Source of the DNA: Marisa cornuarietis
Lineage: Eukaryota > Mollusca > Gastropoda > Architaenioglossa > Ampullariidae
NCBI GenBank assembly: GCA_004794655.1
Contig: SMMW01000622.1
Coordinates: 5,083,501 to 5,147,500 of the forward strand
Length of the DNA stretch: 64,000 nt
Direction: 5' to 3'
The translations under genes were made by a program, and so were the position numbers. The notes beneath the pieces were generated by a model. It saw nothing but the letters and a program-made list of their open reading frames with translations. It was not told the DNA's origin and searched no databases. Shown piece after piece: positions 56,501-64,000 of the stretch. The stretch's first letter is position 1. Each line of letters opens with the position of its first letter.

Positions 56501-59500
56501 CCCAGTCAGAGTAGAAGAGAAGTCCCCGCTGAGGGAACACTTCAAGTCCTCTGGGCTCCTGCACACATATACACCACAATGGCAATCTTGCACCTCTTTA
56601 TGCTCACTCTGAGGCATTCTTTCTTTCAGTTTGTTAAAAGAAATGGTTGCATTGAAGAATAATTCTGTGAATACATTTTTCAGAATTAGAATGCAATTTT
56701 TTGCAGACTCCACAACAATCTCTTGGTGAATAATAATATAAGACAACTAACCTCCAAGTCTTCACGCATCAAAACAAGGCGGTATCGGCCATCCAGACGA
56801 GACACCTCAATGGTATCTGTGGTCTTGTCACACCAGTACAAGTTGCGACCCACCCAGTCAATAGCCAAACCATCAGGATTACGTACTGTGCTGCTGTGTA
56901 GAACCTGAGGTTCCACCTTTAGAAAAGATAAAAAAATCACTTCAAATTATAGCAACATTTCAAACTATATTAACTGTTTAAGATAGGACACACACATGAA
57001 TGTGCAGATGGCCATACTGTTTGTCCCGTTTCCAGAGTGTCCATTTGTATGTATATGTTGGAACTGATGTTATACTGGTCTCTGTTTTCCTATTTTGAGT
57101 GGCAACATGAATGTGTACAGATTTCTAATAGTTGCAAGAGATACTGTAAGAGCCAGCATAAAAGAACTGCAGGTAGTCTGTTTATGTTCTTTTTCATAGC
57201 CTGTATTCATGTTTTATGTAATGTTCTCATGTTACCACTGGCAGACAAGAAGGGGTTAGGGGGAATTGGTCTTTTACTTCAAGACAGCAACTAAGGCTAT
57301 ATCACGGCAAGGCAGCCAGCCCTGTAAACAGATGCTGCTTGCAGAGAAAGAACAGCGTCCTGAGATGAAAGCTGAACTGAGGACAGCCAGCCCTCACTGT
57401 ACTGGTGACAGACATTGGCAGACAAAACATTTTTCTGAAAAGGATTAATGAAAGAAAATGCATTTGAAAGAGCATTCATCAAACTCTCAACCAAGTACAC
57501 CAGTTAGAGCTGCAGAGTCTATGAATGTGCTTCATTTTAACATGGTAGCACTGCAGATTAATCAGCTGTTCAAATCCTGTCTGAAAGGGATGTGGCAATT
57601 AAACGTTGAAAACCTGGTAGCTTGCTCACCTTATGGAAGGTATTGTTGAAAGGCATGCGGTTGATGCTGCTGTTAAAACTGGTGATGTCTGTCCAGTATA
57701 CATACTGCTCCTTCCAGTCATAATCCACAGCAACAGCATTGGTCAGATTGCTAAACAAGATGGCACTGCTACCTGTGGTCATGTTCACCAAGCGAATGTA
57801 GTAGCGGTTGGCCAGCAACAGACGAGGCTTTGGACCTAAATGAATGTACAAATATATTCTCATCAACAGTAGACAAAACTTTACAAAAATAAATTAAAAT
57901 TAAATTAAATTATATATGCAACTCTAAAAAAGAATACTACTTTATGTCTCCATTACATTTTAACTGTTCTTCTTCCCTTAACTTTTCTTTTGTGACCACC
58001 TTCCATGTACTGAACTGTCTTTGGTAATGTGTCATGTCAGGCCACATGCCCAAACCATGTCAGCTTCTGCTGTTTGACGGTAGCAAGTTGTTCCCATCAG
58101 ATCAATGTTGCCTGCAAAGTGTAGGTTACAGAGTAACCTCCCTACAATTGATATCGAGGCATGGTGGTCTTGGAGTGTATACCACATGATGCGCTCCAAG
58201 TAGATGCTAAACAACACTGGAGACAGAATGCAACCCTGGAAAATGCCCACCATCATGGGAAAGAGCTTACCCACATGATTGTTTAGGAGTACCACATTCC
58301 TGGCGCTGTCGTAGAGTGCTTTGATGCTTCAAATAAGACTAGCCTCAAAGTAAAATTTCCACATGTGCCACATCCTCTTGTGTCATACTCTATCGAAAGC
58401 TTTCTTAAAGTTGGTGAAGTTAAGGTAGAGATTCTTACGGTGCTAGTGGTGCTTTTCAATCAGGATGCAACTGTTGAGTATCTGTTCAACTGTGCCCCTG
58501 TCTGCACAAAATCTAACCTGTTCTTTAGCTAATATTTCCTCACCAACTGACATGAAGCAGTTTTGGATCACCTTTGGCATCACTTTCTTGGATGGCTAAG
58601 CAGGCTTATCATTCGGTGATTTTGACATTGCCATCTGTTCCCTTTCTTGGGGAGTGAGGGGGTATGACCAGGGATCGCATCCATTCCTGCAGCCATTATT
58701 TGTCTTCCCAAATTTTCCAATACAGGGAAGTGAGTGTTTTCACTATCTCTTACCCATCACCTTAGAGCAACTCCTCTGAGACGTTATCCATCCCCCTGGG
58801 ACTTTTTTCCCTTCCTGCTGCAAATAGCCTTTTCAACCCCGTCAGAAGATTTGAAGGCCTGCTAGGTCAGTGTTCGTATCCTGCTTTTCATGGAGGATGT
58901 TTGGGTCCATTGCCAGTGGACAGTTGTAGACAGTACTCAGAATAAGTACACCTTTGTCTTCCAAATGCAGGCGGCCCTTTCTGTCTTTAATGACTGATGT
59001 TTTCTCCTGCCTCTCGTTGATGAGGGTTTTGAGTAAGTGGTAGGTTTTACTGTTATCTCCCCAAGCGATCCCTTCATCTATCTCACAACATCTATCCTTG
59101 ATCGAGGTTTCCTTGGATTACTTCATCCCTTTCCTGATCTTGCAGTTGACCTTTTGGTGCTTGATGGCTACAGTGGTGCTTTTTTCTCACTTTTCAGAGC
59201 CAGTCTGTGGTCGCAGAGCTCCAGAAGGACCAAGGGCTGCTTACTGCCTTTGAGCGGCCTAAAACTTTCTTGGATGTGGACAGGAGCACCTCTTTGATAA
59301 GACCCCGAGAGGATGTCCAGGTCACAGGCAATCAAGTTCAGGGTGGCAAATTTGTCTCTAACTTGTGTCTGAAAAAGTTCAGCCACACTGGGGTCTTTCA
59401 GCTTATCAAGATCAAAGCAAATTCGAGGATTGGGTGTAACATTTAACTTTCAGCTTCAACACCTTGATTTTCTGTCAGGGTTGACTCCCTCTGCTTTTAT

Positions 59501-62109
59501 CTTTCCCAAGATAGCCTGCAAGGCAGCGGGACTATGTGTACCTGGCTTAAAATAGGTGACACACAGCCTCCGACTGTGTTTAGATCGATGAAAGCTTATG
59601 CTCTGGGTATAGTGTTGTGGCAGATACTTTCACTGTGGGAAGCTTTTGCCCCGATGCCATGTTGGCATCCTCTTTTCTGTCAAGATGTTCTCCCTTAGCC
59701 TAAGTCATCCAAGTGCTGCCTGTAAGGTGGTAGAGCCATTTGCCCTTAGCAAGGGTAAAGCAGTTGCATGCATCTAAGGGCATCACAGACTGTTACTGCT
59801 TGTAAATGCATATAACTATTAGGTTTCTGCAAATATGTTGAATATACATTTTACATGTTAATCACTGCATATGAACAATGGTTCTGGAAGTAAAAAAACT
59901 GTAATGAGTCTTAACAAGACCACAAAAGCAAATAGCTGCAGTTTATATTACTAGATCACAGTTATCTCTGCACTGCTTGCAGATACATTATTTTGTGTTT
60001 GCTTCTAGAATGAGTCCTGTAGTTGAACAATCAACAATCCCAAGTTTAACAATCCACATGAAGAAGAATAGCAGACAATACGAGCTGTACTGATGGAAAT
60101 ACAAAAGCTTGTGTTGTGTTTTCAGTTTATTGGTGCTACATGGGAAGTGGAGGTTAACAACTTTTGCCAAAATGAAGGAAGTAAACAAGTAACTAAGTAA
60201 TAAACTTATTGCAAGCATAGTGCTTTACTGACATCAAAAATTTTATTGCAGTTCTAGTTATTAGCTGTGAAATGGCTTGTTGAGATCCGACAGCCTACAA
60301 CTTCACAAAAGGCTAAAAGTTACTCTTGGCCAACTACCAATGATCCAGACATTTTAAATCCTAGAAATAATATATGCATTTTTTTTAAAGCCATGTCTTC
60401 TTTGATAAGTGTATTGGATGAAAGAAAACAAAAATTAGGTCTTTACATATAATGATCACTAGGTGCCCCTTGTCAAATATACAATTTTCTTAGCTTTGAA
60501 TACAAATCTTTCAAAGTCTTAAACTTACTTTTGACAGATTTGCAGGATGTCTTGTTTCGCTCCAAGGCATAGCCATCAGCACAGCTACAGATGAAAGACC
60601 CTGGCTGATTCTCACAGAAATGACTGCAGGGGTACTGTGTGGTGCACTCATCAATGTCTGCCGAGAACAATGAGATTACAAAACAACAGTTTACAGGTGG
60701 CATAAACAACTGTTTATAGGTAACATAACTGTTCATAGGTAAAATAAACAGCTGTCTATAGGCAGAGGAAACAAATGGTTATTGGTAACATAAAGAAATG
60801 TTGACAGGTACAATAAAACCAATCTCTTTTATATATTATGTTTCTTGCAGTAATGATGTTCCATTATGAACATTCACTGCTATTTAACAATTAGAAGATG
60901 GACGTGAGTGAGAAAATCTAGCATTTCAAAGAATCTGGTTTGCACTGAGCCATACAAAATACTCAGCAGTGCTTGCTGTAGTCTAAGGTGTGTGCAAGCA
61001 GCAGCGATGAAAGGCTACAGCTAATTCAGCTGTGACAATACTGAACTGGATGAATATTGCAGGAACATTTGCTGTAGATTAAATGGCTAAGACATTACCA
61101 GCAACAACTTTGTGTAGTTAACAAACTGGCAGTAATAGTGGGTTAATCTTTCACACAAATGGACATCAATGTACTTGCTAAAAAACATCTTGTCTCATAA
61201 ACACAGTTATCAATATTCAATCAATGGAACAGGCATCCTGATGATGTCAGAATGATACCTTTGCAGTCCCTTTTGTTGCTCTGCAGTTCAAACCCATGAT
61301 GACACTGACACTCAAAGCCAAGTGTTTTGTCAACACAAACCTGATGGCAGCCTCCATTAAAGAACTTGCATTCATTCACATCTAAAAAAAATACACAATA
61401 TAGTATTCAATTCATAAATAATTCAATAAATAAGACAATTTCACTATAATGATGATGTACACTTTATAACTGCGCACACCACAAAAAATGAAGTGGTCAA
61501 ATAAGAATACAGAAATCACTGAAAAAAACCAGATATCAAGTAGGGCACTAATGGGAAAATAAAGGCAATGGGAGATATTTTGATGGAATTTTCCACTATC
61601 ACCATTTTGATTGTGAGTTCTAGATAAAGCAGAGGAAGCACCCTGATAAAGTATGGGCTATGCCACTAAATGTACACATAAATCTAAATTCCAGCAAATA
61701 TAGCAACATTTTGAAAGGAAATCATGCACCAGCAATTGTCTGTCTTCAGCCTTGTATCAGCATCACATAAAAAGCATTATCAAATCATTTTCTTTCTTCT
61801 TCACTTGCTAACAGTACAGACGGTTATATTTTTCATAAGAACATCAATATCTCTTACTGCAGATGGAAGGTTCATCTGAGGAATCTGGACATTCACTGTT
61901 ATTATTGCACAAAAGGCTTTGGGGAATGCATGTGCCATCACCACACTGGAAAAAACTAGAGTTGCCACATGGTACAAGCTCTGTCTCTGTGCAGTTGATT
62001 TCATCTGAATGATCAGGGCAGTCATACATCTTGTTGCAGCGTTGTTCAGCAGAGATACACTTGTGGCCCATGGAACATTTAAACTCTTCAGCTGTGCAGT
62101 TTTCATAGA
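38093..62109 (-). CDS. LRP1: LRP1-like endocytic receptor, C-terminal 34 exons (5' end outside window)
   Basis: A giant LDL-receptor-family protein. By family knowledge LRP1 internalises many ligands and is made as a precursor cut by furin. I joined 34 minus-strand exons at GT/AG sites with agreeing phases, encoding about 1,712 residues plus stop (38093-38095). Exons, 5' to 3': 62109-61858, 61381-61259, 60657-60529, 57835-57630, 56916-56752, 56558-56439, 56079-55764, 55370-55202, 53591-53488, 53030-52899, 52465-52346, 51990-51739, 51381-51265, 51000-50884, 47966-47850, 47200-47081, 46837-46718, 46423-46277, 45954-45820, 45629-45501, 45083-44998, 44674-44501, 43387-43203, 42922-42702, 42168-41989, 41626-41431, 41077-40944, 40420-40238, 39968-39876, 39581-39473, 39167-39097, 38902-38815, 38590-38446, 38278-38093. 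The domain order fits LRP1/LRP1B better than LRP2. Least certain boundaries are the acceptors at 39581, 46837 and 53591 and the donors at 46277 and 56439. Confidence 0.9.
38815..38902 (-). other. LRP1: LRP1-like transmembrane exon
   Basis: An 88-base exon encoding a single hydrophobic helix ([20 protein letters not shown]...) followed by the basic stop-transfer RRKKR. It is in phase with the juxtamembrane exon 39167-39097 and the tail exon 38590-38446. Confidence 0.92.
39097..41626 (-). other. LRP1: LRP1-like juxtamembrane EGF repeats (6 exons)
   Basis: Exons 41626-41431, 41077-40944, 40420-40238, 39968-39876, 39581-39473 and 39167-39097. Seven EGF-type modules follow the second propeller. 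They include [36 protein letters not shown], a shorter [14 protein letters not shown], and a last [10 protein letters not shown] just outside the membrane. A run of EGF modules here is the LRP1 arrangement. Several modules are split between exons. Confidence 0.88.
41989..45083 (-). other. LRP1: LRP1-like second beta-propeller with furin site (5 exons)
   Basis: Exons 45083-44998, 44674-44501, 43387-43203, 42922-42702 and 42168-41989 form one six-bladed LDLb/YWTD propeller: RLYWIDA, LCWTDRG, RLYWVDI. Between the first blades is [11 protein letters not shown]. The RNRR at 44519-44530 corresponds in place to the RHRR furin site of vertebrate LRP1. The donor after this exon is GTGTGC, usable but not consensus. 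Confidence 0.88.
45501..45954 (-). other. LRP1: LRP1-like EGF pair after the LDLa cluster (2 exons)
   Basis: Exons 45954-45820 ([16 protein letters not shown]..., six Cys) and 45629-45501 ([15 protein letters not shown]..., six Cys). The pair links the eleven-repeat ligand-binding cluster to the second propeller, as in other LDL-receptor family members. Confidence 0.88.
48095..48099. repeat. target duplication of LTR element, left copy
   Basis: CTAAC, repeated exactly at 49376-49380 on the other side of the element. Confidence 0.8.
48100..49375 (+). mobile_element. internally deleted LTR retrotransposon
   Basis: The left LTR is 48100-48398, beginning TGTAATAGG and ending with its exact complement CCTATTACA. 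It is followed by TTGGGTAGCTCGTCCGGGAT, a primer-binding-site-like sequence. The right side keeps only the last ~38 bases of an LTR (about 49338-49375), nearly identical to the left LTR end. CTAAC flanks both ends. Only Gag-like sequence remains inside; protease, reverse transcriptase and integrase are gone. A 5-bp duplication and PBS suggest Ty3/gypsy type. It sits in an intron of the LRP1-like gene, in opposite orientation. Confidence 0.88.
48538..49328 (+). pseudogene. broken Gag with zinc knuckle
   Basis: An ATG at 48538 opens a short Gag start that meets a TAG at 48667-48669. A charged Arg/Glu-rich, coiled-coil-like stretch follows with frameshifts. The frame from 48831 reaches a CCHC zinc knuckle (C-x2-C-x4-H-x4-[15 protein letters not shown] at about 49147-49188). 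A second knuckle is visible just after it in another frame, so there is a frameshift between them near 49220. The gene is inactive. Confidence 0.8.
49542..50099. mobile_element. foldback element, copy 3 (TTAA-flanked)
   Basis: A 558-bp full-length member of the family at 9096 and 32487. Ends are AGACCAACCTGAATGG and CCATTCAGGTTGGTCT, with TTAA at 49538-49541 and 50100-50103. The two arms are complementary over almost their whole length. It lies in the same LRP1-like intron as the LTR element. Confidence 0.9.
50104..50883. other. remaining intron sequence
   Basis: AT-rich intron between the LDLa exons 51000-50884 and 47966-47850. No other feature seen. Confidence 0.5.
53225..53466 (+). mobile_element. 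tRNA-derived SINE in LRP1-like intron
   Basis: A tRNA-like head (GCGGATGGCCGAGTGGTTAG as A box region, GGTTCAAATCCCG as B box) is followed by a GC-rich body and an ACCTTTACCTTTACCC tail. The 5' GCGGATG has no complementary 3' strand, so it is not a functional tRNA. Ends are approximate. Confidence 0.8.
53592..54394. other. intron sequence, no feature seen
   Basis: AT-rich intron with a short direct repeat (two ~25-base copies ending in AAAAAAAAAGTAAAACT near 53930-54000). No gene. Confidence 0.4.
54395..54940 (-). pseudogene. mariner transposase relic
   Basis: Minus-strand fragments are recognisable as a mariner transposase: [17 protein letters not shown] in the N-terminal DNA-binding part (near 54850), FPKLKE (about 54580), then [11 protein letters not shown] and [20 protein letters not shown] at the C-terminus. 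The central catalytic part is missing and there are stops and frame changes, so it cannot act. It lies within the LRP1-like intron 53592-55201. Confidence 0.85.
55202..57835 (-). other. LRP1: LRP1-like first beta-propeller and following EGF (5 exons)
   Basis: Exons 57835-57630, 56916-56752, 56558-56439 and 56079-55764 encode one propeller with [30 protein letters not shown] and RLYWTDWG blades. Exon 55370-55202 encodes the closing EGF ([12 protein letters not shown]...) and the first Cys of the next LDLa repeat. The donor at 56439 is GTTCTA, weak, but phase and homology support it. Confidence 0.88.
57960..59780 (-). pseudogene. LINE reverse transcriptase relic in LRP1-like intron
   Basis: The minus strand shows [22 protein letters not shown] sequence (near 59380, N-terminal to the RT) and RT motif [17 protein letters not shown] (near 58220). 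Then, after an apparent internal deletion near 58090, it shows the late [15 protein letters not shown] motif (near 58060). Frames are broken by stops. Same family and domain order as the relic at 14637-16480. It lies in the intron between exons 60657-60529 and 57835-57630. Confidence 0.8.
60529..62109 (-). other. LRP1: LRP1-like LDLa pair and EGF pair (3 exons)
   Basis: Exon 62109-61858 holds two LDLa repeats ([14 protein letters not shown]... and [14 protein letters not shown]...), the end of the preceding LDLa cluster. Exon 61381-61259 is an EGF ([15 protein letters not shown]). Exon 60657-60529 is a calcium-binding EGF ([15 protein letters not shown]). The first exon begins with two bases of a split codon, so the gene continues upstream beyond the window. 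Confidence 0.9.
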
Positions 62110-62672
62110 CTGAAACCAAGAATCTGTTACTTTGATGCAGTTCATATCAGACAACACAAGCTCAACAAAGAAATAACATTTCTAACTTTATTTGATGACA
62201 TGACCATGGGTGTTTTACTACCTTTCATATCATCATCCATAGAACTCCCTAACTTCAGCAGTTAGTTCCCTTGCATTTGCCCCCATGGACTACAAAAGAT
62301 TGTACTATCAGCTGACCAATATTTCTCTGCGGGCTGTCACAGCTGAAGCAGTGGGAGGAGTGAGGCGTTTGTGTCATTTCTGGTAAGTTTTGATGAAAGA
62401 TAATTTACTTAATTATATTTCCTCTTCAGTTTTAGCAGATAACATGGCCACAGAATAACAGAGACAAGAAAGGATGGCTAAAGCAATTACTCATTTGCAC
62501 TCTTCTTGGACTGAATGAATTTAGAGCTGCTGCAAAGGAAGTGAAAAATGTCCTAGAATGCTACATTCTGGTGCAAGGCCAGGCTAGAAGCAAGGGCAAG
62601 AACTTTGTTTGGCACAACTTTGCCAGAAGTTATGTTAAGCCACCTAAATCCCCAATATATCCACACAGATAC
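62110..62672. other. intron of LRP1-like gene, no feature seen
   Basis: No further exon of the receptor recognised here. Confidence 0.45.
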
Positions 62673-62680
62673 CTTACAGG

Positions 62681-63456
62681 CAGTGGCGTGCTGTCCGTGG
62701 ATATGGGGGACATGGCTAGTCCCCTAAGAGTCTTAAGTAATCAGTTTTTTTATTTGATGATACTTTAACATAAAGCGTTTTAGAATTATTGAAAAGTGCC
62801 GGTGAAAAATGCGTCTTGCCTCTCTTCAAAACCGTAGCGCCGCCAAGCACCTGCTGCACTCGGGGAAACTAGCCTTAGCAGTTGCTCCCGCGCTACACTT
62901 GCCATTGAATAGAGTTGTCTCCTCTACTCGGTAGATCACGTGGTCTCGGGACCAGGAGCCTGGCTTTGCTTCCCTTCCCGGCATCAGCGCCTGTGTAAGC
63001 GCCAGGTTGTCACATGTGCCAAGTCACGTGCGAAGTTTCTATTAAAGATCGACTGGAATCTGTGGTTTCACAGTCACAATCTCCAACCTAAGTATGTTAA
63101 TGCATTTTGGTGTCCAGTGAGCGTACTTAACTCAGGATTGACTGAAAACAGAAATCTTTTTTGTGAATGGAGGTGGACTCAGTCAAGAAATCTATTCCAA
63201 TATGTCATGCAGGAGCCCGCACTGTCGACTTGTGAAGCCGCCTCTGCTATTTTCACGTAAGTCATGATCTTATAAAATTATTAGAAAACCTGATTTATTC
63301 GGCGCTTGCTTGTATTACCTATTTACGTAGTGCGAAATACATATAAAGGCACCAAGAGAAGCTGATTATGCAGGAAATCGCGTAGCGGCCGGGGCTTACA
63401 GCTCTCCCCCAGACCCCTAGCTGGTCCCCGGTGGAAAATCCCATCGCATGCCACTG
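62681..63456. mobile_element. hAT-like non-autonomous element (8-bp duplication)
   Basis: A 776-bp element with short inverted ends: CAGTGGCGTGC at the left, complement CAGTGGCATGC at the right. The 8-base CTTACAGG is duplicated exactly at 62673-62680 and 63457-63464. An 8-bp duplication and a CAGTGGCG start are characteristic of hAT elements. The interior is more GC-rich than the surrounding intron and encodes no recognisable transposase. Confidence 0.88.
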
Positions 63457-63464
63457 CTTACAGG

Positions 63465-64000
63465 CTTTTAAGTCCCACCAAACACAGACAGAGGAAAAGG
63501 AGAAAGCAGCCTGCTCTGCTGGCCCAGGTCCTCTTAATATCAAAACCAAGCATGCCCACTAGATCCACATATCATGCCAGATCTGTAAAAACTTCAGCAA
63601 GAAATGGCTTCAGTGTGATCTACTGGTAACCTTATGGCTGCGAAGAAGAGTGTGTCAGCCAGAAAAATGACCCATCTGGCCTAAAACAAAAAAAATTCAA
63701 GAAGGAAACAACAAATGTTACATAATCACTGAAGCTGTGAAAGTTCCATGAGATCTAAAAGGCCCTTGTTTTGTCCTACATCTCGCAAGCTGAGATATCT
63801 AATATGCGTCTTTTAATAGTGATGGGGGCCAGATGTTTGTCAGCAAAGAGCCATCAGAAAAATATACCTTTACAGGTGAAAACATTTTTCTCACTTAAAG
63901 ATTCCATTCTTTACACCAAGCTAAGAAGACGTGCCACTTTTGTTTACAGGTGACTCCAGTCCAAAACCTTCACGCGGCTGAGATTCTTTCTACTGCCTCA
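63465..64000. other. window edge, no feature seen
   Basis: Probably still intron of the LRP1-like gene. No exon, RNA or repeat recognised. Confidence 0.4.

Noticed and set aside
62940..63260. 106-codon frame inside the hAT-like element
   Set aside because: It shows no transposase motif and the element looks non-autonomous.

Overview
This is animal nuclear DNA from an invertebrate, most likely a mollusc or another lophotrochozoan. The evidence is a tandem expansion of Toll-like receptor (TLR) genes with a single C-terminal cysteine cluster, a many-exon LRP1-type receptor gene with GT/AG introns, tRNA-derived SINEs, several classes of relic transposon, and AT-rich intergenic DNA. I cannot name the species. 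There are no bacterial operons, CRISPR arrays or real tRNA/rRNA genes.

Left part (about 2.6-31.1 kb): five complete TLR genes lie head-to-tail on the + strand, called here TLR-A (2585-5218), TLR-B (11776-14400), TLR-C (17467-20055), TLR-D (24709-27333) and TLR-E (28452-31073). Each has one uninterrupted coding exon encoding signal peptide, LRRNT, leucine-rich repeats, one LRRCT, one transmembrane helix and a cytoplasmic TIR domain. All five start codons lie 1-20 bases after a good splice-acceptor sequence, so the promoters and 5' non-coding exons are probably further upstream. TLR-B to TLR-E are close relatives and look like mosaics: different segments group them in three mutually incompatible pairings. 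TLR-A is older and more diverged but carries a TIR segment nearly identical to the others. Two copies have altered BB loops: TLR-D has lost the key proline and TLR-E has the aspartate changed to asparagine.

Right part (about 38.1-62.1 kb and beyond): the C-terminal half of an LRP1-like endocytic receptor is on the - strand, convergent with the TLR array. I reconstructed 34 exons whose reading phases all agree (about 1,712 residues). Domain order is two LDLa repeats, two EGF, a beta-propeller, EGF, an eleven-repeat LDLa cluster, two EGF, a second propeller carrying a furin-type RNRR site, seven EGF, a transmembrane helix, and a tail with NPVY and a variant DPIY motif. The 5' end of the gene lies beyond base 64000.

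Mobile DNA fills the gaps and introns: three copies of a ~555-bp foldback element with TTAA duplications; a hAT-like element with a perfect 8-bp duplication; an internally deleted LTR element with a perfect 5-bp duplication; two TA-flanked elements with short inverted ends; several LINE reverse-transcriptase relics, one split by a precise 505-bp insertion; a mariner relic; two SINEs; and several micro- and minisatellites. Remaining intergenic stretches hold nothing I can support as a gene.
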